NCBI GenBank assembly: GCA_022826345.1
Contig: JAJDVB010000208.1
Span: 1 to 42,759, forward strand
Reading direction: 5' to 3'
Length of the DNA: 42,759 bases
From: Alphaproteobacteria bacterium
GTDB taxonomy: Bacteria; Pseudomonadota; Alphaproteobacteria; UBA828
The notes beneath the pieces were generated by a model, which saw nothing but the letters and a program-made list of their open reading frames with translations, searched no databases and was not told the DNA's origin. Below, in pieces: positions 25,309 through 37,116 of this stretch (position 1 is the first letter of the stretch; each line of letters starts with the position of its first letter). The position numbers and the translations under genes were made by a program.

Positions 25309-27273
25309 TCAGCGGAGAGCCTCCACCATGAACGTGCGCCAGGTTTCGGCCGGATAGCTGCCGCCGGTCACTTCGTCCATCGGGCTGCCGTCGTCGTTGC
25401 CGAGCCAGACGCCGGTGACCAGCCCCCCAGCCCAGCCGACGAACCACGCATCGCGGAACTTTTGGCTGGTGCCGGTCTTGCCGTGAGCCGGGCCCAGGCC
25501 CTCGGGCAGCCGGGCGGCGCGGCCGGTGCCCTGGGCCACGGCAGCGCCCAGCAGGTCGCGCATCGCGGCCACCGCCGACCCCTCCGCCGCCCGGCCGGCG
25601 CCGGAGCCCGCCCGGCTGTAGAGCACGTCGCCCGCGCGGTTGCAGATCTCCGCGATGCCGTGGGGCAGCACCCGCACTCCGTCGTTGGCGAGCGCCGCAT
25701 AGGCCGAGGTCAGCTCCAACAGCGTGACCTCGCCGGTGCCGAGCGCGATGCTGGCATCGGCGGGGAGCGTGCTCTCGATGCCGAGCCTGCGCGCGATCTC
25801 GCGAATGCGCTTCACGCCTGCCTTGAGGCCGACCTTCACCGCTACCGTGTTGATCGAGCGCGCAAAACCCTCGCGCACCGTCACCGGGCCCCGGTATTCG
25901 TCGTCGTAGTTGCGGGGCGACCAGCCGCCGACGGTGATGGGCGCGTCGTCCACCCTGTCGTCGGGCGCGAGTCCCTCCTCGATGGCGGCGAGATAGACCA
26001 CCGTCTTGAAGGCCGAGCCCGGCTGGCGCCTGGCCTGCGTCGCCCGGTTGAACACGCTCTTGGCGTGGTCGCGCCCGCCCACCATGGCGCGCACGGCACC
26101 GCTTTCATCCAGCGCGACCAGGGCGCCCTGCCCGATCCTGCGGCTCTTGCCGGCGGCAGTCAGGGTCTCAGCGAGCGCGGCCTGCGCCGCCCGCTGGCGC
26201 TTAGGCTCGAGGGTCGTGAACACCCTGAGCGCCCCGTGGTCGCGCCCGACATAACTCGGCACCTGCTCGCGCACCCAATCGACGAAATAACCGGCGGATG
26301 GGCCGCTTCGTGGGGCGACGGCAAGTCCCTTCACGCGTGCCTGTGCGGTCGTCCCTTCGTCTTCGCCGAGGAAGCCCGCATCGACCATTGCATCCACGAC
26401 GACGCCCGCACGCTTGCGCGCCAGCGCGAGGTCGTTGGCGGGGCTGTAGCGCGACGGCGCCTTGAGCAGGCCCGCGATCATGGCGGCCTGCGCCACGTCG
26501 ACATCGCGCGCCGAGCGGCCAAAATAGCGCCTGGCCGCCGCGTCCACGCCGTAGGCGCCTGCGCCGAAGTAGGCGCGGTTGAGGTAGATCGTGAGGATTT
26601 CGTCCTTGCTGAACTCGCGCTCCAGCCAGAAGGCCAGCATCGCCTCCTGGATCTTGCGCCTGACGGTGCGCTCCGGCGAGAGGAACACCAGCTTTGCCAC
26701 CTGTTGGGAGATCGTGCTGCCGCCCGCCACCACGCGGCCCTGCACCGCGTTCTGCCACGCCGCGCGGACCACGCCGAAGGCATCGATGCCGCCGTGGGTG
26801 TAGAAGCGCCGGTCCTCGATCGCGAGCACTGCCTGGGGCAGCGCCGGCGCCATCTCCTGGACCGGCACCAGCTCGCCCCACATCTCGCCCACGGTGGCGA
26901 CCTCGGAGCCATCCGCCGCCAGCACGGTGATCGAGAGCGGGGTCTCGGGCCCGGTGAGGTGCTCGGTATCGGGCAGGTCGTGGGCGTAGTAGCCGACGAA
27001 GGCGGCTCCCAGCACGATCAGCCAGAGGACGAAGACGGTGCTCCACTTGGCGATGCGCCAACCGAGCCGCCGGCGCGGGGCCTTGGCCGGCCGGCGGGCT
27101 TTCGTGCCGCCCGATTTCGGTTTCTTCGGCGCCGTTCTGGGAGTTTTCGGCGCGGCCTTCGGCTTCTTGGGAGCCGCCTTGTCCTTGGCGCTGCGGGGTT
27201 TGGTTTTTGCCTGCGCGGGCTTCTTTGCCGGCTTGCGGGGCCGCTTCGGTGGCGGCGTGCGGCGTGATGCCAT
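25309..27273 (-). CDS. Class A penicillin-binding protein (glycosyltransferase-transpeptidase) with Lys-rich N-terminal tail
   Basis: Polymerises and cross-links peptidoglycan at the inner membrane. 654 residues: a cytoplasmic tail of about 70 residues very rich in Lys, Pro, Ala and Arg with APKKPK-type repeats; a membrane segment (76-96); a glycosyltransferase domain with EDRRFYTHGGID (Glu153), GGSTISQQVAK (184-194) and EFSKDEILTIYLNRAYFG; and a transpeptidase domain with SAFK (Ser420, Lys423), SIN (473-475) and KTGTS (599-603). All catalytic motifs are intact. The gene starts 21 bases after gyrB on the same strand and may be the last cistron of the dnaN-recF-gyrB unit. The exact class (1A or 1C-like) is not resolved. 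Confidence 0.92.
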   Translation of the reverse strand: MASRRTPPPKRPRKPAKKPAQAKTKPRSAKDKAAPKKPKAAPKTPRTAPKKPKSGGTKARRPAKAPRRRLGWRIAKWSTVFVLWLIVLGAAFVGYYAHDLPDTEHLTGPETPLSITVLAADGSEVATVGEMWGELVPVQEMAPALPQAVLAIEDRRFYTHGGIDAFGVVRAAWQNAVQGRVVAGGSTISQQVAKLVFLSPERTVRRKIQEAMLAFWLEREFSKDEILTIYLNRAYFGAGAYGVDAAARRYFGRSARDVDVAQAAMIAGLLKAPSRYSPANDLALARKRAGVVVDAMVDAGFLGEDEGTTAQARVKGLAVAPRSGPSAGYFVDWVREQVPSYVGRDHGALRVFTTLEPKRQRAAQAALAETLTAAGKSRRIGQGALVALDESGAVRAMVGGRDHAKSVFNRATQARRQPGSAFKTVVYLAAIEEGLAPDDRVDDAPITVGGWSPRNYDDEYRGPVTVREGFARSINTVAVKVGLKAGVKRIREIARRLGIESTLPADASIALGTGEVTLLELTSAYAALANDGVRVLPHGIAEICNRAGDVLYSRAGSGAGRAAEGSAVAAMRDLLGAAVAQGTGRAARLPEGLGPAHGKTGTSQKFRDAWFVGWAGGLVTGVWLGNDDGSPMDEVTGGSYPAETWRTFMVEALR

Positions 27274-27294
27274 CAGCCGGCGGGGAGCAGGAAA

Positions 27295-30941
<3,647 letters not shown>

Positions 30942-32069
30942 CTAGACTCGGAGCGGCATGATGACGTGGAGCGAGCCGGAATCGCCGGTATCCCGCACCA
31001 GCGACGGCGAGCCGGCATCGCCGAAGAAGAAGCGGATCGAATCGCTGTCGATCTGACTGGCGACGTCCAGCACGTAGCGCGCGTTGAGGCCGATATCGAG
31101 CGGCTCGGCGCCATACTCGGCATCGAGCTCCTCGGTCGCGGTTCCCGTATCGGGGCTGTTGGCCGAGAGCGTCACCGCGCCCGAGCGGATGGAGAGCTTG
31201 ATGGCGTGGGAGCGGTCCGTGGAGATCGAGGAGACCCGATCCACGGCCTCGGCGAAGCTGCCGCTGGCCACCGTCATCACGTTCTGGTTGCCGCGCGGAA
31301 TCACCCGCTCGTAGTCGGGGAACGAGCCGTCTATCAGCTTGGAGGTGAGCTGGGCATCGCCAGCTTCGAAGCGGATCCTGGTCTCGGACAGCGCGACGGA
31401 AACCGGCTCATCGCCATCGTCGATCAGCTTGCGCACTTCGGCCACAGTCTTGCGCGGGACGATCACGGCCGGCAGGTCCGCCGCCCCCTCGGGTAGCGCC
31501 ACGTCGGCACAGGAGAGCCGGTGGCCGTCGGTGGCGACGGCGCGCAGCCGCGCGATGCCCTCCTGGTCCTCGGCCTTATGAAGGTGGATGCCGTTGAGAT
31601 AATAGCGGGTTTCCTCGGTCGAGATGGCGAACCGGGTCTTGTCGATCAGGCGCCGCAGATGGTCCCGCGGCAACTCGAAGGAATACGGCAGATCGTCGTC
31701 GGCCATCACCGGAAACTCGGCGATGGGCAGACACGAGAGACGGAAGCGCGAGCGCCCCGAGACCACGTCGAGCTGTCCGCCGTCGCTCCCGTCGAGAGCC
31801 ATCGAGACCTGCGCACCGTCCGGCAGCTTGCGGACGATGTCGTAAAGGGTGAGCGCGGTCGTGGTCACCGCGCCCTCCTGCTCGACGGCTGCCTCGGCCT
31901 CGTCGACGACGGCAAGGTCCATGTCCGTAGCCGTGAGGCGCAGGCGGTCGCCCCCCTGCGCGTCGATGCGCACATTGGCAAGAATCGGGATCGTGTTGCG
32001 CCGCTCGACGACGCTTTGCACATGCGCCAGAGAGCTCAGAAGCGTGGAGCGTTCGATCGTGAGTTTCAT
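30942..32069 (-). CDS. dnaN: DNA polymerase III sliding clamp (beta subunit)
   Basis: The ring-shaped clamp that tethers DNA polymerase III. 375 residues, the expected length. The N-terminus KLTIERSTLLSSLAHVQSVVERRNTIPILANVRI is typical, as are LPDGAQVSM, SGRSRFRLSCLPIAEFP, the central YYLNGIHLH and the C-terminal LNARYVLDVA...MPLRV. The ATG at 32069 has only a GAG upstream as a ribosome site. It is the first gene of a leftward unit with recF and gyrB. A perfect TATAAT lies 39 bases upstream of the start codon. Confidence 0.97.
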   Translation of the reverse strand: MKLTIERSTLLSSLAHVQSVVERRNTIPILANVRIDAQGGDRLRLTATDMDLAVVDEAEAAVEQEGAVTTTALTLYDIVRKLPDGAQVSMALDGSDGGQLDVVSGRSRFRLSCLPIAEFPVMADDDLPYSFELPRDHLRRLIDKTRFAISTEETRYYLNGIHLHKAEDQEGIARLRAVATDGHRLSCADVALPEGAADLPAVIVPRKTVAEVRKLIDDGDEPVSVALSETRIRFEAGDAQLTSKLIDGSFPDYERVIPRGNQNVMTVASGSFAEAVDRVSSISTDRSHAIKLSIRSGAVTLSANSPDTGTATEELDAEYGAEPLDIGLNARYVLDVASQIDSDSIRFFFGDAGSPSLVRDTGDSGSLHVIMPLRV

Positions 32070-32108
32070 GCTCGCGGGAGGCCCTGAATCGTCGCCGAAT
32101 CAGGGCGT

Positions 32109-32114
32109 ATTATA
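32109..32114 (-). promoter_or_regulatory. dnaN promoter -10 box
   Basis: On the minus strand the sequence reads TATAAT exactly, and transcription would start near 32102. No good -35 box is found at 16-18 bases; the sequence there reads GCGGTT or TGCGGT. A CCCTGA/TCAGGG inverted repeat with a 12-base spacer (32082-32087 and 32100-32105) lies across the predicted start and leader. A 17-bp tandem repeat begins 20 bases upstream. The layout suggests a promoter that needs an activator. Confidence 0.55.
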
Positions 32115-32134
32115 GCGGAGAAGTGGCAGAAACC

Positions 32135-32168
32135 GCAGCCTTACCGCTGACGCAGCCTTACCGCTGAC
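32135..32168. repeat. Exact 17-bp tandem repeat upstream of dnaN
   Basis: GCAGCCTTACCGCTGAC occurs twice with no gap (32135-32151 and 32152-32168). Relative to the dnaN -10 box the copies span roughly the -35 position and 30 bases beyond. Two identical adjacent sites 17 bp apart would not lie on exactly the same face of the helix. No DnaA-box-like TTATCCACA is present in the region. Confidence 0.75.
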
Positions 32169-32481
32169 ACATTTCCGACCGAAAAGGTGTACCGAGGGCG
32201 CGCATCCTTCTCGCTATGCATAAGGCGATTGACCTTGGCCTACGGCAAGGGTAGGAGGGGCGCGGACCGAGGACGCCGCGTCGCACGCGCGTCCGCATTC
32301 GAGTCCGTCGGCAGGTTCTGTCTCGGCCGCCCTAGGCCAGCCTGCCGGTGAAGGAGCGAACAAATCCTGCATCACGTTATGGGTCCGCGACATGCGGCTG
32401 GGTGCCACGCCGGCACCCGGGCTGCGCAGTCGCGCGAGGACCTGCAGGGAGCGGCGTGATCGCCGCAACGGAGGAAAATTC
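32169..32481 (+). other. Long leader region of the DEAD-box helicase gene
   Basis: About 310 bases without a gene. A weak promoter candidate is TTGACC near 32230, 17 bases before TAGGAG. Nearer the gene, GGGTGCC-ACGCC-GGCACCC (32400-32418) is a perfect 7-bp stem with a 5-base loop. The ribosome site GGAGG (32470-32474) is 7 bases before the GTG. Long structured leaders are common on bacterial RNA helicase mRNAs (cold or self control); that this is one is inference. Confidence 0.4.
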
Positions 32482-33921
32482 GTGGAATTGAATGAAGGAT
32501 TCGCGGATCTCGGCTTGAGCGAGCCGCTGCTCGCCGCCGTTGCCGGAGCCGGCTACGAGGCGCCGACGCCGATTCAGCACAAGGCCATCCCGCTCGTCCT
32601 GCGGGGCGTCGACCTGCTGGGTTGCGCCCAGACCGGCACGGGCAAGACCGCATCCTACGCGCTGCCGATCATCGACATCCTGAGTGCGGGCACCGGCAAG
32701 CCGCGCATGCCGCGCTGCCTGATCCTGGCGCCGACGCGGGAGCTCGCGCAGCAGATCGCGGACAACTTCGCCACCTACGGCACCAACCACAGCCTGCGCC
32801 AGGCGCTGCTCATCGGCGGCGAGGGGTTCACGCTGCAGGAAGCCGCGCTCGGCAAGGACCCGGACATTCTGATCGCCACGCCCGGCCGCCTGATCGACAT
32901 GTTCGAGCGAGGCCGGATCATGCTGGGCGGCGTCAAGGTGCTAGTGATCGACGAGGCCGATCGCATGCTCGACATGGGCTTCATCCCCGATGTCGAGCGC
33001 ATCGTCCAGACGCTCCCGCGCATCCGCCAGACGCTGATGTTCTCCGCCACGCTCGGGCCGGAGATCAAGAGGCTCGGCAAGGAATTCCTGATCAACCCCA
33101 AGGAAGTGAGCGTCGCACCACCGGCGACGGTCGCCGGCACCGTGCGCCACGCCATGATCCTGGTAGACGTGGAAGAGAAACGCGCCGCGCTGCGTGTCCT
33201 GCTCCGCGACGAGGCGGTGCAGAGCGCGCTGATCTTCTGCAACCGCAAGAAGGACGTCGATATCGTCAGTGCCTCGCTCCAGCGCCACGGCTTCGACGCT
33301 CGCGCGCTGCATGGCGACATGGTGCAGCACCGGCGCACCGAGACGCTGGCGGCGTTCAAGGAGGGCGAGGTCAACCTGCTGGTCTGCAGCGACGTGGCGG
33401 GTCGCGGCCTCGATATCGAGGCCGTCTCCCACGTCATCAACTTCGACGTGCCCTACAATCCCGAGGACTACGTCCATCGCATCGGCCGTACCGGCCGGGC
33501 CGGGCGCGAGGGTCGGGCGATCACCCTGGCGACGCATGAGGAAGCTGAGGCGGTGGACGCCATCGCGGCGCTCGTCAATGCCGCGATCCCGCTCACGACC
33601 CCCGACGGCGAGCCGGCCGAACTCGATGCGAGCCCCCGCGAGCGCGGCCGACCGCGCCGGGGCCGCAGGCGTCGCGAGGAGCCCCGCACAAGCGAGAAAC
33701 GACCCCCGCGCAAGCGGACGCGCAGCGCAGAAGCCGCCGAAAGCAAGCCCAAGCGGGAGCGGAAGCGAAACACGGATACTGCCGAGGGCCGCAGCCCGCG
33801 CCGGGCAGCCGAGCAGAGCGCCCCCGACCGCGACGACGAGCGGGTGACGGGGCTCGGCGATCACGTGCCAGCGTTCCTCAGCGATCCCCTGCCGGCACTC
33901 CGGCCCGGCGCGGAGCGCTAA
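32482..33921 (+). CDS. rhlE: DEAD-box ATP-dependent RNA helicase, RhlE-like
   Basis: Unwinds RNA in ribosome assembly or mRNA decay. 479 residues from the GTG at 32482, chosen for its GGAGG site at 7 bases; an ATG at 32392 would add 30 Arg-rich residues. Motifs: Q-motif FADLGLSEPLLAAV...PTPIQ, I AQTGTGKT (49-56), Ia PTRELAQQ, II DEAD (157-160), III SAT (188-190), VI HRIGRTGRAGREG. After about residue 385 the tail is very basic (Arg/Lys-rich, RRGRRRREEP, KRKR), likely RNA-binding. The helicase core most resembles RhlE among the subfamilies. It converges on rne with 113 bases between stop codons, so both genes of a possible degradosome are neighbours. Confidence 0.92.
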   Translation: MELNEGFADLGLSEPLLAAVAGAGYEAPTPIQHKAIPLVLRGVDLLGCAQTGTGKTASYALPIIDILSAGTGKPRMPRCLILAPTRELAQQIADNFATYGTNHSLRQALLIGGEGFTLQEAALGKDPDILIATPGRLIDMFERGRIMLGGVKVLVIDEADRMLDMGFIPDVERIVQTLPRIRQTLMFSATLGPEIKRLGKEFLINPKEVSVAPPATVAGTVRHAMILVDVEEKRAALRVLLRDEAVQSALIFCNRKKDVDIVSASLQRHGFDARALHGDMVQHRRTETLAAFKEGEVNLLVCSDVAGRGLDIEAVSHVINFDVPYNPEDYVHRIGRTGRAGREGRAITLATHEEAEAVDAIAALVNAAIPLTTPDGEPAELDASPRERGRPRRGRRRREEPRTSEKRPPRKRTRSAEAAESKPKRERKRNTDTAEGRSPRRAAEQSAPDRDDERVTGLGDHVPAFLSDPLPALRPGAER

Positions 33922-34034
33922 GCCGGACTTCTCACCGCAGTCACGGCTTGCGCACGTCGCGCGGAAACACGCGCGGGCTCATATCACGCGGAATCGCGCG
34001 GGCACACGAAGTTCAGAAACAGGACGCGAGTCCG

Positions 34035-36695
34035 TTATCGCGACGATGAGGCGAGGCGCTGCCACCAGCCGCGCCGCCGGGGGCGCTCACCCTCGATATC
34101 GTCCGGCGGAAGCACCGGCGCGGCCGCGTCGGTGGGCGCGTCGTCGCTGCCGTCGACCGGAGGAGCCTCGCTCCCGTCGGGGACCTCAACGGCCTCCGGG
34201 TGCGATGCGTCGTCCGATCCGTTACCACTCGCTGTGGTCGCCTGCGGGCCATCGATGGTCGCTGGCTCGGGCAAGGGCGCTGGCGCCGGCGGTGCGAACA
34301 CCGGTGCCGGCGGCGCTTCAAGCTCAGGCTCGGATGTTGCTGGGGCAGGCGCGCTCGCGTCGTTGGCGCGGGTGGCCGCTTCTTCGGCGGTGGGAGTTGC
34401 AGGGGCCGCTGGGACCTCGACCTCGGCCGCAGACGCGGGAGATGCGTCTCCCTCGGCAGCAAGGGGCGCGGATGTCTCCTCGACCGCTCCGCTAGGGGTC
34501 TCGCGCGCTTCCTCCTGCCGCTCCTGCTGCTTTGAGGTGCGGCTGCGCCCGCCTCGCCGGCCGCGGCGCCGGCGTTTGGCGCGGGGCGCCTCCTCGCTTT
34601 TCTCGGCCTTGGCCTCCCCGGCGGTAACCGCCTCCTCGGACTCGGCCTCTGCCCTGGCTTCAGCCGGAGCCGGCTCGGCCTGCGCGGTCGCCGCAGCCTC
34701 GGCAGGGGCTTCCTCCGCCCCCTCGCCGCGCGGCTTGCGCCGGCGCCGACGGCGGCGCTTGGCCGGCTCCGCGGATTCGCCCTTGGTCTCCTGCTTGGCC
34801 TTGCTCTCGCGCTGGGGTGCCTCGTCTGCCTCTTCCTCCGCAGGCTCCTCGACCGGCGCGGTCCGGGCCGCGATGCGCTCGATCGCGTAGCTCGGCGGCA
34901 CGAGGCTGTCGTCCTGCTCGAAGCTGACGGCGAACGCGTAGCGCTGCTCGATCTCCTCCAGCATCCGGCGCTTGCGGTTGAGGATGTAGAGCCCGACGGC
35001 GGCCGGCACGCGCAACAGGATCTCGGCGCTCCGCCCCTGCAGCCCTTCCTCCTCGATGGCTCTGAGCGCGTGGACTGCGGACGACTCCACCGAGCGTCTG
35101 ACGCCGGTGCCGGCGCAGCTCGCGCAGCGCTCCATGCTGGCTTCCACCAGGCTCGGGCGCAGCCGCTGGCGCGAAAGCTCCATCAACCCGAAGGGGCTGA
35201 TCCGGCCCATGCGGATGCGCGCGCGGTCGACGCGCATTGCGTCCTTCAGCTTGCGTTCCACCGCCCGCTGGTTGCGGTTCTCGTCCATGTCGATGAAGTC
35301 GATGACGATCAGCCCGGCGAGGTCGCGCAGCCTGAGCTGGCGGGCGACTTCCTCCGCCGCTTCCAGGTTGGTCTTGAGCGCGGTCTCCTCGATCGTGCGC
35401 TCCCTGGTGGCGCGGCCTGAGTTGACGTCGATCGCCACCAGCGCCTCGGTCGGGTTGATGACCAGGTAGCCGCCCGACTTGAGCTGGAGCTCAGGGCCAT
35501 ACATGGAATCGAGCTGGCTCTCGATCTGATAGCGAACGAAGAGGGGAATACGGTCCCGATAGGGTTTCACGCGAGAGGCGTGGCTCGGGATCATGGTCTT
35601 CATAAACGTCTTTGCGGTCTTGTAGCCCTCGTCCCCCTCGATCAGGATCTGCTCGATGTCGCGCGTGTAGAGGTCGCGGATCGAGCGGCGGATGAGGTTG
35701 GCCTCCTCGTTGATGACGCAGGGCGCCATCGATTCCATCGTGAGGTCGCGGATGTTCTGCCAGCGGCGCAGCAGGTATTCCAGATCGCGCCTGATCTCCG
35801 TCTTCGAGCGCGAGAGCCCGGCGGTCCGCACGATGACCGCCATGCGCGCTGGGATGTCGAGATCGGCCATGATCTTCTTGAGGCGCCGCCGGTCGTCGGC
35901 GTTGACGATCTTGCGCGAGATGCCTCCGCCCCGGATCGCATTGGGCATGAGCACGATGTAGCGCCCGGCGAGCGAGAGATAGGTGGTGAGCGCCGCGCCC
36001 TTGTTGCCGCGCTCCTCCTTGACCACCTGCACCAGCAGGATCTGGCGCTTCTTGATGACCTCCTGAATGCGGTAGCGGCGGCTGAGCAGCGAGCGGCTGG
36101 CCTGAAGGCGCCGGCGCTCCAGGTCGTCCAGCTCGTCCCCGCCCATGACCTCGACATCGCCGTTTGCACTGGCATCGCCGTTGCTGCCGCCGTTGCCGTC
36201 GTCGGCGCCGCCCTCGGTGGCTCCGTCATCGGTGTCGCCATTGCCGCCATTGGCCGCCGCTACGTCCTCTGTCGCACCGTTCTCATCGGCTGCCGCTTGG
36301 GCCGCCTCGGGGGCGTCCGCCAGCTCGGGTTGGCCATCGGCGGCCTGGGGTGGCGCCTCACCGTCTGCCTCGTCGGCCGCTGCTGCGGCCGGCTCCTCCG
36401 CGTCGTCGGCCTGCTCCTGCTCGGCATAGAGCGCCTCCCGGTCCGCGACCGGAATCTGGTAGTAGTCGGGGTGGATTTCGTTGAAGGGCAGGAAGCCGTG
36501 GCGATTGCCGCCATAGTCGACAAATGCCGCCTGGAGCGAGGGCTCCACGCGCATGACCTTGGCGAGATAGACGTTTCCTTTGAGCTGCTTCCTGGCAGCC
36601 GATTCGAAGTCGAATTCTTCTAGGCGTGTTCCGTCCGCCACGACCACGCGGGTCTCTTCCGCGTGGCTGGCGTCGATGAGCATTCGTTTGGCCAT
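34035..36695 (-). CDS. rne: Ribonuclease E with long S1-domain insertion
   Basis: Endoribonuclease that starts mRNA decay and processes rRNA and tRNA. 886 residues. The N-terminal MAKRMLIDASHAEETRVVV and the S1 domain (residues 38-93) are interrupted by an insertion at about 94-195, rich in Ala, Asp, Glu, Gly and Asn. S1 resumes at YRIQEVIKKRQILLVQV. Catalytic metal-binding residues are Asp423 (VAIDVNSG) and Asp466 (VIDFIDM). The Zn-link CASC is at 524-527. The C-terminal half is disordered, with two Arg-rich blocks (RRRRRRRK and KRRRRGRRGGR) and Ala/Pro/Glu-rich stretches, and ends in RGWWQRL, a possible short protein-binding or membrane motif. It is divergent from hrcA across 421 bases. Confidence 0.96.
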   Translation of the reverse strand: MAKRMLIDASHAEETRVVVADGTRLEEFDFESAARKQLKGNVYLAKVMRVEPSLQAAFVDYGGNRHGFLPFNEIHPDYYQIPVADREALYAEQEQADDAEEPAAAAADEADGEAPPQAADGQPELADAPEAAQAAADENGATEDVAAANGGNGDTDDGATEGGADDGNGGSNGDASANGDVEVMGGDELDDLERRRLQASRSLLSRRYRIQEVIKKRQILLVQVVKEERGNKGAALTTYLSLAGRYIVLMPNAIRGGGISRKIVNADDRRRLKKIMADLDIPARMAVIVRTAGLSRSKTEIRRDLEYLLRRWQNIRDLTMESMAPCVINEEANLIRRSIRDLYTRDIEQILIEGDEGYKTAKTFMKTMIPSHASRVKPYRDRIPLFVRYQIESQLDSMYGPELQLKSGGYLVINPTEALVAIDVNSGRATRERTIEETALKTNLEAAEEVARQLRLRDLAGLIVIDFIDMDENRNQRAVERKLKDAMRVDRARIRMGRISPFGLMELSRQRLRPSLVEASMERCASCAGTGVRRSVESSAVHALRAIEEEGLQGRSAEILLRVPAAVGLYILNRKRRMLEEIEQRYAFAVSFEQDDSLVPPSYAIERIAARTAPVEEPAEEEADEAPQRESKAKQETKGESAEPAKRRRRRRRKPRGEGAEEAPAEAAATAQAEPAPAEARAEAESEEAVTAGEAKAEKSEEAPRAKRRRRGRRGGRSRTSKQQERQEEARETPSGAVEETSAPLAAEGDASPASAAEVEVPAAPATPTAEEAATRANDASAPAPATSEPELEAPPAPVFAPPAPAPLPEPATIDGPQATTASGNGSDDASHPEAVEVPDGSEAPPVDGSDDAPTDAAAPVLPPDDIEGERPRRRGWWQRLASSSR

Positions 36696-37012
36696 TGTTG
36701 TGTTTTCTCCGTCCGGGAGCGCGCGGGGGCCTCGGCCTCCCGTAAGCGCGTCCGCGGGAACGCGATACGGCGCCGCGCCGAACAGGGGCCGCCGGCCGGC
36801 GCGTGGCGGTCTCGTCTGGTGACGGACCGCATCACGGCGGGGTCGATCGGCTCGATGGTAGGCGGCTGCCGCATCGGACTCGTTCCATGGTTTCGAGGTG
36901 TAGACTCACCGGACACGCCTGCTGCTCCCGGCGTTCATGCCGGAGCCGCCGCTCCCGCCATCGTCGTGCGTGCGGTGCGGCGTGGCCCGTCCATCAGTCG
37001 TTTCGCACCCGT

Positions 37013-37041
37013 ATGATAGTGCTGATGGCGGCCAAAAACAA
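37013..37041 (-). promoter_or_regulatory. Putative rne promoter
   Basis: On the minus strand TTGTTT (37041-37036) and TATCAT (37018-37013) are 17 bases apart. The predicted start near 37006 leaves a leader of about 310 bases before the rne ATG. Confidence 0.45.
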
Positions 37042-37055
37042 TGCCGGGGCCGGCG

Positions 37056-37084
37056 TTGACGCTCCAAAGGGCGCTCACTACATT
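37056..37084 (+). promoter_or_regulatory. Putative hrcA promoter (housekeeping type)
   Basis: TTGACG (37056-37061) and TACATT (37079-37084) are separated by exactly 17 bases. Transcription would start near 37091, 26 bases before the GTG of hrcA. The -35 boxes of this and the rne promoter are only 14 bases apart, so the two could compete for polymerase. Confidence 0.55.
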
Positions 37085-37116
37085 CAGGCCGCCCACCATA
37101 AGGACGAGATTGCAAG

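Larger units (their letters stand above)
36696..37116. other. rne/hrcA divergent intergenic region with long rne leader
   Basis: 421 bases without a credible gene. Two good promoters lie back to back near the hrcA side (rne -35/-10 at 37041-37013, hrcA -35/-10 at 37056-37084). That leaves an rne leader of roughly 310 bases. The E. coli rne leader is also long (about 360 bases) and lets RNase E cut its own mRNA as feedback; a similar role here is inference. The leader is GC-rich with several small inverted repeats. I do not see a CIRCE element (TTAGCACTC-N9-GAGTGCTAA). Confidence 0.45.

Noticed and set aside
32070..32481. Replication origin beside dnaN
   Set aside because: dnaN-recF-gyrB often lies by dnaA and the origin, but I see no dnaA gene and no cluster of TTATCCACA-like boxes or AT-rich unwinding tract here.
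37040..37116. CIRCE operator before hrcA
   Set aside because: The sequence TTGACGCTC...GCGCTCACTAC looks suggestive, but the arms are not inverted repeats of each other; the TTGACG is better read as a -35 box.
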